Source of the DNA: Sphingomonas beigongshangi
GTDB taxonomy: Bacteria; Pseudomonadota; Alphaproteobacteria; Sphingomonadales; Sphingomonadaceae
NCBI RefSeq assembly: GCF_016820445.1
Contig: NZ_JADHDT010000004.1
Coordinates: 1-64,000 of the forward strand
Direction of reading: 5' to 3'
DNA length: 64,000 nucleotides
This document shows positions 15,028 through 23,587 of this stretch, one piece after another (positions within the stretch are counted from its first letter, which is position 1; the number at the start of each line of letters is the position of its first letter). The translations under genes were made by a program, and so were the position numbers. Below the pieces are notes generated by a model. The model was not told where the DNA came from, made no database searches, and saw only the letters and a list, made by a program, of their open reading frames with translations.

Positions 15028-15437
15028 CAGTTCACCCCCAGCCGCGACAGGACGGCGCTGGCATATGCGTTGGTTTTCGGACCCCACAGCCGGCGGTTCG
15101 GGCCACCATGGTAATAGCGGAGGGCATCAGGCAGATTGCCGGTCTTCTGAAGCCCCTCGTTGAAGTAGGCCTGACCAAGCGCGCGCTGGTAGTCAGCGGC
15201 CACGCCCGTCGTACCGGTAAGGAGGTCTTGGCGGTAGGGGAGGCCAAGCTTGTCCGCCATGCTGCGAGCTGTGCCCGGAAGCATCTGCGTCATGCCGAGC
15301 GCGCGGCCGTACTGCGTCTGCGGCCCAACTGCGCCGGCCCGGCCCCCGCTTTCCTGCTGGATCACAGCGTCAAAAGTGCCCTGGGGCACGAAAGCCGGGC
15401 TGCCCGGAAGCAGCACCTCCCTTCCGGGGGTCGGCAA
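15027..15437 (-). CDS. Virion-associated lytic transglycosylase (SLT domain)
   Basis: Contains FDAVIQQESGGRAGAVGP with the catalytic Glu, GRALGMTQMLPGTARSMAD, and ALRYYHGGP, the three core motifs of soluble lytic transglycosylases. It would open peptidoglycan for DNA entry. The frame has no ATG: it begins at TTG 15437 directly after an in-frame TGA and overlaps the previous gene by 68 bp without a clear ribosome binding site. Translation by a +1 frameshift from the upstream gene at a run of five C (15426-15430 on the other strand) is an alternative. Confidence 0.8.
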   Translation of the reverse strand: MPTPGREVLLPGSPAFVPQGTFDAVIQQESGGRAGAVGPQTQYGRALGMTQMLPGTARSMADKLGLPYRQDLLTGTTGVAADYQRALGQAYFNEGLQKTGNLPDALRYYHGGPNRRLWGPKTNAYASAVLSRLGVN

Positions 15438-16017
15438 TCACGCTGCCAATCTGGGGGCGTTGAGGGGCAGGGGCGGTCGATCCAGCCAGCGCGCCACCAA
15501 GCCCAGACCGCGGGCCAGCGTAGATGCGGTCCTGCCCAAGCGGCACGGTCACCATGGGGTCGCCAAGGTTGCGCAGATACTGGTTGGCCGCATCTGGGCC
15601 GAGCTTACCGGCAATGAAGTTGTAGTCGTTGACGGTGTCGTTGTTCGGTGTCCCCACCTGCTGATTGATAATCTGCCCGGTAACAGGGTTGAGCACCGCA
15701 AAGCCGCCATTGCCGGTCGATTGAACGACAGGGCGGTTCATCTGCATGTCCAGACGCTTCTGCGCGATATCCTCACGACGCTGCTGCATCCGGTCCTGCA
15801 TCAGGGCTGCGCCTGCCGGGTTGCCGCCATAGGACAGCAAAAGCGCGCCAAGCTGGCCGAGCTTATCACCCCAGCCACCCGCCTCGTTGAAGCCGGGCTT
15901 TTGCGCTCCGAACATGCCCGCCGGGGCCTGAAGCACCGGCGATTGATCAGGGCTATAAGGCGCCATTGGGAACCGCGTGTCCTGCTGGAACGGGCTAGGC
16001 GATCCAAACAGGCTCAT
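15370..16017 (-). CDS. Internal virion protein upstream of the transglycosylase (215 aa)
   Basis: Pro/Gln-rich N-terminus, a glycine segment (LGQLGALLLSYGGNPAGAAL), a charged helix, and a beta-rich part (NGGFAVLNPVTGQIINQQVG). It resembles N-terminal parts of larger podoviral proteins that end in a transglycosylase domain. ATG 16017 overlaps the stop of the S74-type gene. Its last 26 codons overlap the transglycosylase frame, see the frameshift finding. Confidence 0.6.
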   Translation of the reverse strand: MSLFGSPSPFQQDTRFPMAPYSPDQSPVLQAPAGMFGAQKPGFNEAGGWGDKLGQLGALLLSYGGNPAGAALMQDRMQQRREDIAQKRLDMQMNRPVVQSTGNGGFAVLNPVTGQIINQQVGTPNNDTVNDYNFIAGKLGPDAANQYLRNLGDPMVTVPLGQDRIYAGPRSGLGGALAGSTAPAPQRPQIGSVIADPRKGGAASGQPGFRAPGHF

Positions 16018-16856
16018 CGAAGCGCCCCGTAATCGACGCGAGCAAACCCATTGACCGGCGCGGCAAGGGCATGCGGCGCGATCGTCGCGACCTCATCAGC
16101 CATCACGCCGCGCCGGACAGGCCCGCCCCACAGATAACGGTATTCGTAGATGCCCAAGCCGTCTGCGCGCGTGCCAACCCGGCGAACGTTCCGCTTCAGC
16201 CGGCGATCAGAGAACAGTGACGCCGCGGTCAGGCCCAAGCCGACCACATCGGACAGACCGGGGCTTTTGCTCTGCGTCGTCGTCGTGGAATTGCCCCACA
16301 GGCCGCCGACCCCATTGGCATACTGACTTGCCACCGACTGCGGCAGCTGCGCCGTGCCGGTGAGATACGCCAGCAGCGTCGCGATCCCCTGGTTGCCGGC
16401 GCTCGAAAGCCCGGCCGCATTGCCAACCGCGCTGTCCATCCGGGAGCGCTCGTTGTTGTAGTCAGTGTAGCGAAGGTTGCTCTCGTTCTTGGCGAGCTGG
16501 CTGGCGAGAAGCTGAGTCTGCGCGCTACCACCGGCCAAACCGCGGCTGCCGATCGCGCTGTTGACGCTGTCGGTCACGCTGGCGTTGGTGTTGGCGATCT
16601 GCTGGTCAAGGTACGGGTTACCGGTCAGGTATTTTCCGCCCAGCACGTCCTGTGTGTAGGTGTTTGCCGCCGAGAGTGTCGGGTTGTTCAGCGTCTGGCC
16701 GAGCACGGTCGGCAGGTTCGACTGCAATACGTTGACGCCCTGACTGGCCAGCGCGGACGACTGGCCGTAGGCGCTATTCAGCGCGCCCGTTGCCGCGTTG
16801 AGGTTGGGCAGGGCAGCCGCAGACGGCCCCGTCGTGGTTTTCGTCTTACCGCCCAT
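16014..16856 (-). CDS. Virion protein with C-terminal S74-type tail-fibre domain
   Basis: 280 residues from ATG 16856. The N-terminal two thirds are Ser/Asn/Gln-rich and helical. The C-terminus reads FSDRRLKRNVRRVG, then YEYRYLWG, GVMADEV and GFARVDYGAL, the signature of the Peptidase_S74 intramolecular chaperone/tail-fibre domain family: Ser-Asp-x-Arg-x-Lys, then GVMAxEV, then VDY. The classic catalytic Ser-Lys dyad may correspond to S-D-x-R-L-K here. Confidence 0.7.
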   Translation of the reverse strand: MGGKTKTTTGPSAAALPNLNAATGALNSAYGQSSALASQGVNVLQSNLPTVLGQTLNNPTLSAANTYTQDVLGGKYLTGNPYLDQQIANTNASVTDSVNSAIGSRGLAGGSAQTQLLASQLAKNESNLRYTDYNNERSRMDSAVGNAAGLSSAGNQGIATLLAYLTGTAQLPQSVASQYANGVGGLWGNSTTTTQSKSPGLSDVVGLGLTAASLFSDRRLKRNVRRVGTRADGLGIYEYRYLWGGPVRRGVMADEVATIAPHALAAPVNGFARVDYGALR

Positions 16857-17274
16857 GTGCGTCCACCACCATGACAGGTCCATCCATCTTGATCTGAGGG
16901 AAGATGCGGCGCCAACCAGGGCGGCCGACCATCTGGACGCTGTGCATCCCAGCGTTGCGGGCGGCTTTGCGGAGCGCGCTCATGCCCCAAGCCGCCCATT
17001 CACGAAAATTGGTTCCTGCCGCAGCGACGATTTCCAGAGCTTCGCCTTCGCGAGTGAGCGCCGACCGGATCACCGCACACGCCAGTAGATCGGGATCACG
17101 CTCCTTTCTGATTGCGACGACCTGCATCTCCCCGGCCGCAATGGCCGGTTCGATATCGTCCCACGACAGGTTGCCGGGCTTCAGAGCAGGGGTGAGCATA
17201 GACCGCAGGCGCGGCCAAGCAGCCGCTTCCATCGGCCGCTCAATATACCCGATCTGCAATGAAGTCGTGCTCAT
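16846..17274 (-). CDS. GNAT-like phage virion protein (142 aa)
   Basis: The segment ALEIVAAAGTNFREWAAWGM, a helix, then MHSVQMVGRPGWRRIFPQIK has the order of strand, helix and Gly-Arg-x-Gly-Trp motif seen in T7 gp13-type and related acyltransferase-fold virion proteins. Catalysis is not implied. It lies between stabilisation and internal virion genes, and the shared leader motif stands 11 bp upstream of its ATG. Confidence 0.6.
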   Translation of the reverse strand: MSTTSLQIGYIERPMEAAAWPRLRSMLTPALKPGNLSWDDIEPAIAAGEMQVVAIRKERDPDLLACAVIRSALTREGEALEIVAAAGTNFREWAAWGMSALRKAARNAGMHSVQMVGRPGWRRIFPQIKMDGPVMVVDAHGR

Positions 17275-17284
17275 GCCATCCTTT

Positions 17285-17318
17285 CGAAAACGGACGGCTG
17301 CGCGGGAGGGCGCTGGGC
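17285..17318 (-). promoter_or_regulatory. Leader motif shared with 11366-11391
   Basis: On the minus strand GCCCAGCGCCCTCCCGCGCA followed by GCCGTCCGTTTTCG matches the other copy after allowing three small gaps. It occupies the 85-bp gap between the stop-region genes and ATG 17274. Candidate late promoter or leader. Confidence 0.4.
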
Positions 17319-17359
17319 ACGTGGTAGTAATACCCGAAACGGGCAGGCAAGTCTAGGCG

Positions 17360-17566
17360 TCAGCTAACACGCCAGCCTAACGTTCCATCAGGCTTGCGAT
17401 ATGTGCCGCCCACTGGGACGCCGCCAGTGTTGGCGGCGCTGTCATCGGCAAATGGCCCCGGCAAGGGTGCTTCCGATGCCTGGATCAACTGGTTGATGGC
17501 GGTGGCAGCCTTGCGCACCCACTCCACCATGTTACCGGCCGTGACGGGTACGCGAAGGATGTTCAT
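17360..17566 (-). CDS. Small structural-type phage protein (68 aa)
   Basis: Helical first half (NMVEWVRKAATAINQLI) and an ending VPVGGTYRKPDGTLGWRV typical of small phage proteins placed after the tail-stabilisation gene. ATG 17566 overlaps that gene's stop (TGATG). Confidence 0.6.
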   Translation of the reverse strand: MNILRVPVTAGNMVEWVRKAATAINQLIQASEAPLPGPFADDSAANTGGVPVGGTYRKPDGTLGWRVS

Positions 17567-18999
17567 CAGCGGCCCCCTCCGGCTGCATAGATCGGTTCGA
17601 CACCCTGAACGCTGGTCCACGGCGTACCCGCTGACATGGTCATGGTCAGGGCGATATACCGGCCAGACGCCCGTACCGGCACATCACCGGAGGGCATAAG
17701 CGTAGAGCGCGAGGTAAGCCCCGTCACGTCGCCGAGGCGCTGCCGGCAGTCCATGGTGATCGTGATGCCGTCGACAGCGTCGGTGATCGGCCGGATCGCA
17801 CGCAGCCGAGTCCCCCGACCGTCCGAATACTCGATGTACGGCGTCGTCATGAACGCGGCCATATTGTCGCCAGATAGCGCCCCGATCGCCCCCGCATTGT
17901 CCGCCAGCAGCAAGAGAGGATCGCCGCCCGAAAATCGTGTGCTGTCGAGGCTGAACGGGATGGTGTCGAGGCCGCCAGGGTAGAGCGCGTTCAACTGTTC
18001 AAGCGTGATGGAGGAGGTGAATCCGCTGAACACGGCGACGGCATCAAGGGCGATGATCGTCCACTTATCCAACTGCCAGTTATAGACCCACATCTTGCCA
18101 GGCGAGCCGGGAACCAGCCAAGCCACCGTCGACCGGCGGGGGTCGATCGCCGCGTACATCGTGTCGAGCTGCGCGCGGCTGTAGCTGGCAAAAAAGGTCG
18201 CATCGACCCGCTCGGTGCCGATCGGCGTCACGTCGTTGCCGTCGCAGAACATGAAGCCGCGGTCGGACAGGAAGTATACCCGCCGGCCGCTCTGCGCGAT
18301 TGACCCCTTGGAGATGGCTCCCACCTCGGGCGCGATCACGTCGAACTGCCAAGGCACGGTGACATCGCCCTCGGTCACAGGAGCATAGGTCATGCGCCGA
18401 ACGGTCGAGCGCTGAATGATCAGCCCATATTCTCCGGAGGCGATGCCCTGCACGTCGCCGCCATCCAGCATCGGCTGGTAGCCTGCCTGATCCTGCCCCG
18501 GCGTGTTCTTCGTGTAGTCGTTGAACCCCGACCACTGGACGAGGGCGGCGTTGCCGTTCGCGCCGCCATAGACGACGAAATCCCGTACCGTTGCCACGCT
18601 GGTCGCGGACGGCGCGCCAGTGACGGGAGAAGCCGTTCCGCCGGTTAGGTCGACCGCGTAGGTTGTGCCGCCATTGACCGCGATAGCCACGTCGCCGAAC
18701 TGCGTGAACTGCCACCGGGATTGCAGAGCAAGCCCACTGACGATCGGCGACCAGCCTGCGGCATAGCGGTAAAGGTTGGTCGCAGTGCCGGCGATAAGCG
18801 TGCCCGTCTCCGAGCTATCCACGAACGCCGCGCCACCATTGAACTTGCCCGGAAGGTTGTCCGTTACGGCCTCGAATTGCCCCACTGGCGCATATCCGTT
18901 GGCGGTCGGGTACACGTTCGCGATGTCCGACAGACCATCCGTCAGAAACTGCGCGTTATCGGGCGAATACGGACCGAAGAGGGTGCGCTGTCTCACCAC
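17566..18999 (-). CDS. Tail accessory / DNA stabilisation protein, beta-propeller type
   Basis: 477 residues with repeated blade-like strands (NGGAAFVDSSETGTLIAGTA, FGDVAIAVNGGTTYAVDLTG, RRVYFLSDRGFMFCDGNDV, STVAWLVPGSPGKMWVYNW). This matches the layout of P22 gp10-type packaged-DNA stabilisation and related tail hub proteins, which close the portal after packaging. It overlaps the adaptor gene by 7 bp. Confidence 0.7.
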   Translation of the reverse strand: MVRQRTLFGPYSPDNAQFLTDGLSDIANVYPTANGYAPVGQFEAVTDNLPGKFNGGAAFVDSSETGTLIAGTATNLYRYAAGWSPIVSGLALQSRWQFTQFGDVAIAVNGGTTYAVDLTGGTASPVTGAPSATSVATVRDFVVYGGANGNAALVQWSGFNDYTKNTPGQDQAGYQPMLDGGDVQGIASGEYGLIIQRSTVRRMTYAPVTEGDVTVPWQFDVIAPEVGAISKGSIAQSGRRVYFLSDRGFMFCDGNDVTPIGTERVDATFFASYSRAQLDTMYAAIDPRRSTVAWLVPGSPGKMWVYNWQLDKWTIIALDAVAVFSGFTSSITLEQLNALYPGGLDTIPFSLDSTRFSGGDPLLLLADNAGAIGALSGDNMAAFMTTPYIEYSDGRGTRLRAIRPITDAVDGITITMDCRQRLGDVTGLTSRSTLMPSGDVPVRASGRYIALTMTMSAGTPWTSVQGVEPIYAAGGGR

Positions 19000-19661
19000 C
19001 GTAGGCCAATCCTCTCATGCGTCGGCGGCTTCATCGCCAACGGGCCAGCGCCATAGCGCTGCCGGGTGCCTGCCTGCATCACCTCGCCCAAAGCCTCATC
19101 CAGGGCCGCCTTGATCAGGGGAACACGCTCGTCGTTCCAGCCGTAGGCCTCCGCCTGAAGGATCGTGCCGTAGAGGTACACGTCAGGGTGCTTTGCGAGC
19201 AGCCAGTTGCTATCGAGGGCGGGGCCGAGCGCCGGAATATTGACCCGATAGGTCATGTTGGCGGCATAGGCTTTGTCCGGTGCCGGCCAGAACAGCATTT
19301 GCCCCGATACGATCGCCATCTTGGTCGGCTGGCCGGTCAGTGGGTCGCCATTCGCCCCAAGCGGCAATGCGCTGAAGTCGGCTGGCGATACCTGATCGAA
19401 TGGCTGATACCCAGGGATGCCGATCGCGCGGATGCTATCGAAGTCCGCGGGCAGGGGCACGGACGCGGTCGGCGTGAGGGTAACCGTTGCCTCCATATCC
19501 GGCATCACCAGCACACGGCGGAAGCGAGCCTCTGCCAGACGGATGAAGTCCGGCACGTCGTCCTGAAGATCGGTGCGGCTCAGCCAGCGCTGTACGCTCG
19601 TCACCAGCCCCGTGTAGTTGGTGAGGTTCGATAGCTGCTGTGCGTCGATAAACAGCGTCAT
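18993..19661 (-). CDS. Head-tail adaptor protein
   Basis: 222 residues. VQRWLSRTDLQDDVPDFIRLAE, the helix AEARFRRVLVMPDMEA, then LPADFDSIRAIGIPG and QMLFWPAP, match the adaptor family of podoviruses (SU10/P22 gp4-like: helix pair, PxDF strand, hydrophobic strand with P). It binds under the portal and starts the tail. Adjacent to the stabilisation gene as expected. Confidence 0.75.
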   Translation of the reverse strand: MTLFIDAQQLSNLTNYTGLVTSVQRWLSRTDLQDDVPDFIRLAEARFRRVLVMPDMEATVTLTPTASVPLPADFDSIRAIGIPGYQPFDQVSPADFSALPLGANGDPLTGQPTKMAIVSGQMLFWPAPDKAYAANMTYRVNIPALGPALDSNWLLAKHPDVYLYGTILQAEAYGWNDERVPLIKAALDEALGEVMQAGTRQRYGAGPLAMKPPTHERIGLRW

Positions 19662-19759
19662 CAGGTCACCTTGTAGATGGCGATGTCACGAACCTGCGGG
19701 TTGCTCGGCCCCGCGGCGGGATAGGTGAGCCCGCTCACGACGCGATACTCGCCGGAGCA
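19661..19759 (-). pseudogene. Orphan C-terminal fragment of a phage structural protein
   Basis: Open frame right after an in-frame stop: SGEYRVVSGLTYPAAGPSNP and then QVRDIAIYKVT. The first part overlaps the end of the SGNH-DUF1996 gene in another frame, and the stop overlaps the adaptor ATG (TGATG). A GTG could start it, but it reads like the conserved tail end of a larger protein. It may be the stump left when the hydrolase gene replaced its body. Confidence 0.4.
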
Positions 19760-21597
19760 TCAACCAGCCTGGGCGAAGCGATGAGCGGCAGCGGTCCGCG
19801 CTTCAGCATCGTGCCGTCGCCAAGCTCGCCATCGGAACAGTTGAGCATCTTGCCGATGCACTGGCTGGTCCAGGTGTCGCGCGTCTGCGGGTCCCATCCC
19901 TCCATATAGTCGGCGTGGAAGGTCGTGCCGCCGGTCATCGTCATGCCGTTCATGCGGTCGGACGAGAACCAGACGTCGCCGTCGTCGGCCGCGATCGTAT
20001 AAGCGATCTGCTGCGTCAGTTCGGGGATGATGTAGGGATGCGTCGCCGGGCATTCCGCATAGACCTGCCCCTGATAGGTGGCGTGGGCGAGATGCGAGCG
20101 GTGGTCGGCGCTGTCGAGCTGACCGTTCCAGCAGTTGCCGAAGTTGATCGCGGTCATGATCTGGCCCGAGCCGCCGCAATCGCTGATCGCGTCCGCCAGC
20201 GTCTGGCGGTGGATCGACGGCTTGCCCGGCGAAATGCACCGATGCGTGAACGTGATGTTCTCCGGCTGGGCCTCGCCCATCCGCTTCATGTCATAGCCCG
20301 ACACGACGCGCAGACCGGGCGGGATGCCGACGCAGCCCTTGGCCGATTCCTTGAGGCACATCGGGTCGCCGTCCGGCAGTCGCTTGTAATAGATCGAAAG
20401 ATAGTCGGGCTGGATCACCTTGCCCGCGGCATTCATCAGCGCCGGCACCCAATAGGCCGAGCGGTTGAGCATGTTCGAACAGGTGCTGTCCCCCGACGCC
20501 CGCAGCGTGGCGTAGGTGGAGGCGTAGTTACCCGCGGTATTGCCGTACCATTGGTGGAGGTGCGGCGAGCCGCCCTTGACGCCGGGGTAGAGGATCGGGT
20601 CGTCGTAGTTCATCTGGCCGGCGGTGCAGATGAAGCGGAACGCACCGACGACGTCGGGCGCCATGGACGGTGGCAGATTGCCCGGGATGCCGTGGTCGTA
20701 GCCGGTCACGATCAGCGGTGCCCGGTCGAAATTGCTGGCGATCGGCGTGACGGAACTGGGCTGCGTGGCAGCAACGGCCGGGGCGGACAGTGCGTCCAGG
20801 GCGGCGAGGTAGATGCGCGCTAGGCGCCCCTCCCCACCGGAAAGGTCGGTCCCGCCATCGGTCGGATGGAGACCATCCTTGTAGAGCGTCTTGTCGCAGG
20901 CCGCAGCGTCGGAACCGAGCGCGTCGTCTGCCGCGAAGTCGAGCACGCCGTCGATCTTGCTGCCTACCGCCGCACGGATGGCCGGATTGACGATCGCACG
21001 GCGCTGGTTGTGCCGGTCGTAGTTGCACTGTGGCAAGACCGTCGCGACCGCCACCTTCGCGCCCGTTGCCTTCCAACCGGCGACATAGGCCCACAGCGCA
21101 TCCAGCCACGCCTGCGGAGTGTCATAGCTGCCATCGCCAAGGTCGTTTGCCCCGATGAAGATCGTGACGACGGCAGGCTTCAGGGGCTTATCCGCAGCGA
21201 AACGTTGAACGAGGCCATTGCCACCCGCCGTATCGCTGATGCGCGACCCGCCGACAGCCTTGCCCGTAATGGACAGGCCGGGTCGCAAGCTCTTGGCAAT
21301 GCCGACATAGCTGCCGCCCCAATCGATCGAGATGCTGTCCCCCTCTGCCAGGATACCCGACAGTGCGGATGGGGCAGGTGTAGGCGTAGGCGTTGGAATC
21401 GGAGTGGGCGTCGGCGTTGGTGCAGGCGAGGGTGCCGGCAGGCCATTGATCTGGTCCCACAGGTCCTTGACCGTCTTGGCGGGTGCTTTCCCGGATGCCT
21501 TGCTGATCGGCCCTTTCAGGTTCGTCAGCGTCAGCGACTGGTTGGCGGCCGGCGTGGCGGCGAGTGTAGCGACAAGAGCCGCGGTCCAGATCTTCAT
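19735..21597 (-). CDS. Secreted SGNH hydrolase fused to DUF1996
   Basis: 620 residues. A Sec-type signal peptide (KIWTAALVATLAATPAA) precedes a Pro-Thr linker (about 54-78). The SGNH esterase domain follows: AEGDSIS with Ser88, VGGSRIS, IFIGANDLGDG with Asn151, and KDGLHPTDGG with Asp241/His244. From about 320 comes a DUF1996-type domain: FRFICTAGQMNYDDP, GGSPHLHQWYGN, YWVPAL, FHADYMEGW. The family pair suggests removal of acyl groups from an extracellular polysaccharide plus carbohydrate binding or cleavage (inference). The signal peptide is unusual for a structural cassette and suggests export from the lysogen. Confidence 0.75.
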   Translation of the reverse strand: MKIWTAALVATLAATPAANQSLTLTNLKGPISKASGKAPAKTVKDLWDQINGLPAPSPAPTPTPTPIPTPTPTPAPSALSGILAEGDSISIDWGGSYVGIAKSLRPGLSITGKAVGGSRISDTAGGNGLVQRFAADKPLKPAVVTIFIGANDLGDGSYDTPQAWLDALWAYVAGWKATGAKVAVATVLPQCNYDRHNQRRAIVNPAIRAAVGSKIDGVLDFAADDALGSDAAACDKTLYKDGLHPTDGGTDLSGGEGRLARIYLAALDALSAPAVAATQPSSVTPIASNFDRAPLIVTGYDHGIPGNLPPSMAPDVVGAFRFICTAGQMNYDDPILYPGVKGGSPHLHQWYGNTAGNYASTYATLRASGDSTCSNMLNRSAYWVPALMNAAGKVIQPDYLSIYYKRLPDGDPMCLKESAKGCVGIPPGLRVVSGYDMKRMGEAQPENITFTHRCISPGKPSIHRQTLADAISDCGGSGQIMTAINFGNCWNGQLDSADHRSHLAHATYQGQVYAECPATHPYIIPELTQQIAYTIAADDGDVWFSSDRMNGMTMTGGTTFHADYMEGWDPQTRDTWTSQCIGKMLNCSDGELGDGTMLKRGPLPLIASPRLVDAPASIAS

Positions 21598-21601
21598 CGT
21601 T

Positions 21602-23587
21602 TTACCCCGATGTCGTCGGCTTGGCCGACTTGTACGGATGGTTTGCGGGGAGATTGGCCTGAAGGCCGAACTTCCATGCGAGATATCCCTCGACCAGCTG
21701 ACGCTCGGTCGTCGTCGGAGCGGCGTTCAGATCAACGATCTCCGCCATATAGCCGTCGTAATAATCTCCGATGCCCGGAGAGCAGCCGATCTTGGGTGCG
21801 GTACCGACCGATACGGTGTTGGCAGAGAAGTTGCCGAAATCCGTGCCGTCCTGACTGATGCGCCAGTCGTTGGGAGCAGACTGGATCATGAACTGGTGCC
21901 AGTCGGTCGTCGTGCCGGGCGGGTTCATGTTGTCGCGGCGCGTGTTGGTGCCGTAGCCGGAATAGACCCCGCCGTCCGTATAGATCCAGTAGTCGCCCGT
22001 CTCGGTACCCCAGCTTCCCAGCGGCGCGCCAAAGTTGGCCGTGTTCGGATCGAGTGTGTTGCGGGAGATGAAGAAAGTGGCGAGCGAGGTGCGTCCGGTC
22101 AGCAAAGACGTCGGCGGCTTGAGGCCTGCGTTCTGCGCCGGGTCGAAGCGAACGGCCTTCAGGCTGTTGATCGCATTGGCTACGACCTTGGGCGTACCCG
22201 AGCCCGCCGTGTCAATCGTCAGATCGTTGCCCTTACCACTCTGGTCAGCCCAGACGTTGACCGCCGTGGTGTCGGCGCCCAGCGTTTCCGGCTTCTGCCA
22301 CATGGCGAGCTTGGCACCCAGGTCAGTAGGCACCCAATCGCGCGATCCTGCCCCTGCGGTGGTGACCGTGAACGTCGCGGACGTCGTGCCAACGGTCAGC
22401 GTGGCGTTGACCTGCCCAGCCGCCGTGGTGGAACTGCGGATGCGCAGCGCGAGCGTGTCGCCGTTGATGACCGATCCCGTGCCGGCAAGGGTGAAAGCCC
22501 CGCCATTTTTCGAGACGTAGGCGCCGGAGCCAGCCTGATACGGCCGGCTCTCGCCTGCATGCAGGCCGCTCACGGTATAGGTGGCGCTGGTGATGTCCGT
22601 GTTTGCCGTCGCGTTCGTCGCGGGCGCAAACGAGAAGTTCAGCGGCTCGTTCGGGATGCCGAGCAGGTAATTCCACGGGATCTGGTAGACCTGAAGGAGC
22701 GCGGCTTGCCCGGCTGCGGTAGGATGCAGCCCGTCGACATAGTTGGCGGTGCTGTTCTCCGCGCCGTCCTGCCCCATGTACGAGGTGTCGAAGTCGAAGA
22801 CATCGTCAATGCGCGAGCCGACAGCGGCGCGGATGAGCGGGTTCACCTGCGCACGGCGGGCGTTCCAGCCGGTTTGACCGGTGCGGGGCAACACAGTGCC
22901 GACTATCACCTTCGCGCCGGCCTGCTTGTACCGATCGGTCAGGGCAAACAGCGCGTTCACGAACGACTGCGCGTCGGCATAGCCGATCATGTCGTTGGCG
23001 CCGTCGAAGATGGAAACATGGGTAGGATTCAGCGCGAGATTGCTCGCGAGGCGGCCGTACAGGCTGTTCGTGCCGGCTGCATCGCCGGGCGTGCCGATGA
23101 TCGACCCACCCACGGCAACCACGCTGTAATCGACGCTCGGGTGAGCGGTCTTCCACAGGCGCGCGTAGCTGTCCCAACCGTCGCCAGCGGCCTGCGAGTA
23201 TTTCGTGATGCTGTCGCCGTCAGCCAACGCCTTGATGACGTTCGAGGCAATGGCAATAAGCCCGCTGGTGGTGCGTGGGCTGTTCGTGGCCCCCGCCAGC
23301 GTCTCAACGATATTGACCGCGCCCGCCGTGGTAGGCGTGCCGCTGATCGTTGTGCCGCTGATCGACAGGCCCGGTGCCCCTGCGCCAGTGAGCGAGAGCG
23401 TGCTGCCGCTCGTTGCGCCGCTGATCGTGGAGGTGAGGGCGCTGCCGACCGTTCCCGTGCTATTTGACACCGAGAGCGCGTTCAGGGTCGGAGAAGGCGT
23501 AGGGGTGGGCGCGGGCAGTGGCACCGCGGCACCGGCCCGCTGCCCCGCCCCCAGCGGCCACCCCTTCAGGATCGCGCGGCTGGTCAC
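21602..23587 (-). CDS. SGNH hydrolase with Ig-like and LamG-like domains
   Basis: 661 residues. Order: short Pro-Thr linker, Ig-like putative domain with Ser/Thr-rich repeats (40-100), SGNH domain (ADGDSITKY with Ser126, VGGSIIG, FDGANDMIGY, VDGLHPTAAG with Asp285/His288), a second beta domain, then a concanavalin/LamG-like lectin from about 430 (KLAMWQKPETLGAD, VNVWADQSGKGNDL, ERQLVEGYLAWKFGL). The last motif is typical of lectin-type domains in surface proteins. It is paralogous to the next gene (VNPLIRAAVGSRIDDVFDF against VNPAIRAAVGSKIDGVLDF). Probable virion or surface esterase acting on host exopolysaccharide. Confidence 0.75.
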   Translation of the reverse strand: MTSRAILKGWPLGAGQRAGAAVPLPAPTPTPSPTLNALSVSNSTGTVGSALTSTISGATSGSTLSLTGAGAPGLSISGTTISGTPTTAGAVNIVETLAGATNSPRTTSGLIAIASNVIKALADGDSITKYSQAAGDGWDSYARLWKTAHPSVDYSVVAVGGSIIGTPGDAAGTNSLYGRLASNLALNPTHVSIFDGANDMIGYADAQSFVNALFALTDRYKQAGAKVIVGTVLPRTGQTGWNARRAQVNPLIRAAVGSRIDDVFDFDTSYMGQDGAENSTANYVDGLHPTAAGQAALLQVYQIPWNYLLGIPNEPLNFSFAPATNATANTDITSATYTVSGLHAGESRPYQAGSGAYVSKNGGAFTLAGTGSVINGDTLALRIRSSTTAAGQVNATLTVGTTSATFTVTTAGAGSRDWVPTDLGAKLAMWQKPETLGADTTAVNVWADQSGKGNDLTIDTAGSGTPKVVANAINSLKAVRFDPAQNAGLKPPTSLLTGRTSLATFFISRNTLDPNTANFGAPLGSWGTETGDYWIYTDGGVYSGYGTNTRRDNMNPPGTTTDWHQFMIQSAPNDWRISQDGTDFGNFSANTVSVGTAPKIGCSPGIGDYYDGYMAEIVDLNAAPTTTERQLVEGYLAWKFGLQANLPANHPYKSAKPTTSG

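Noticed and set aside
21332-23467. Long rightward open frame (about 711 codons) opposite the second SGNH hydrolase
   Set aside because: Antisense shadow in GC-rich DNA; composition is Arg/Val-rich and unlike a folded protein, while the minus strand codes a multi-domain hydrolase.
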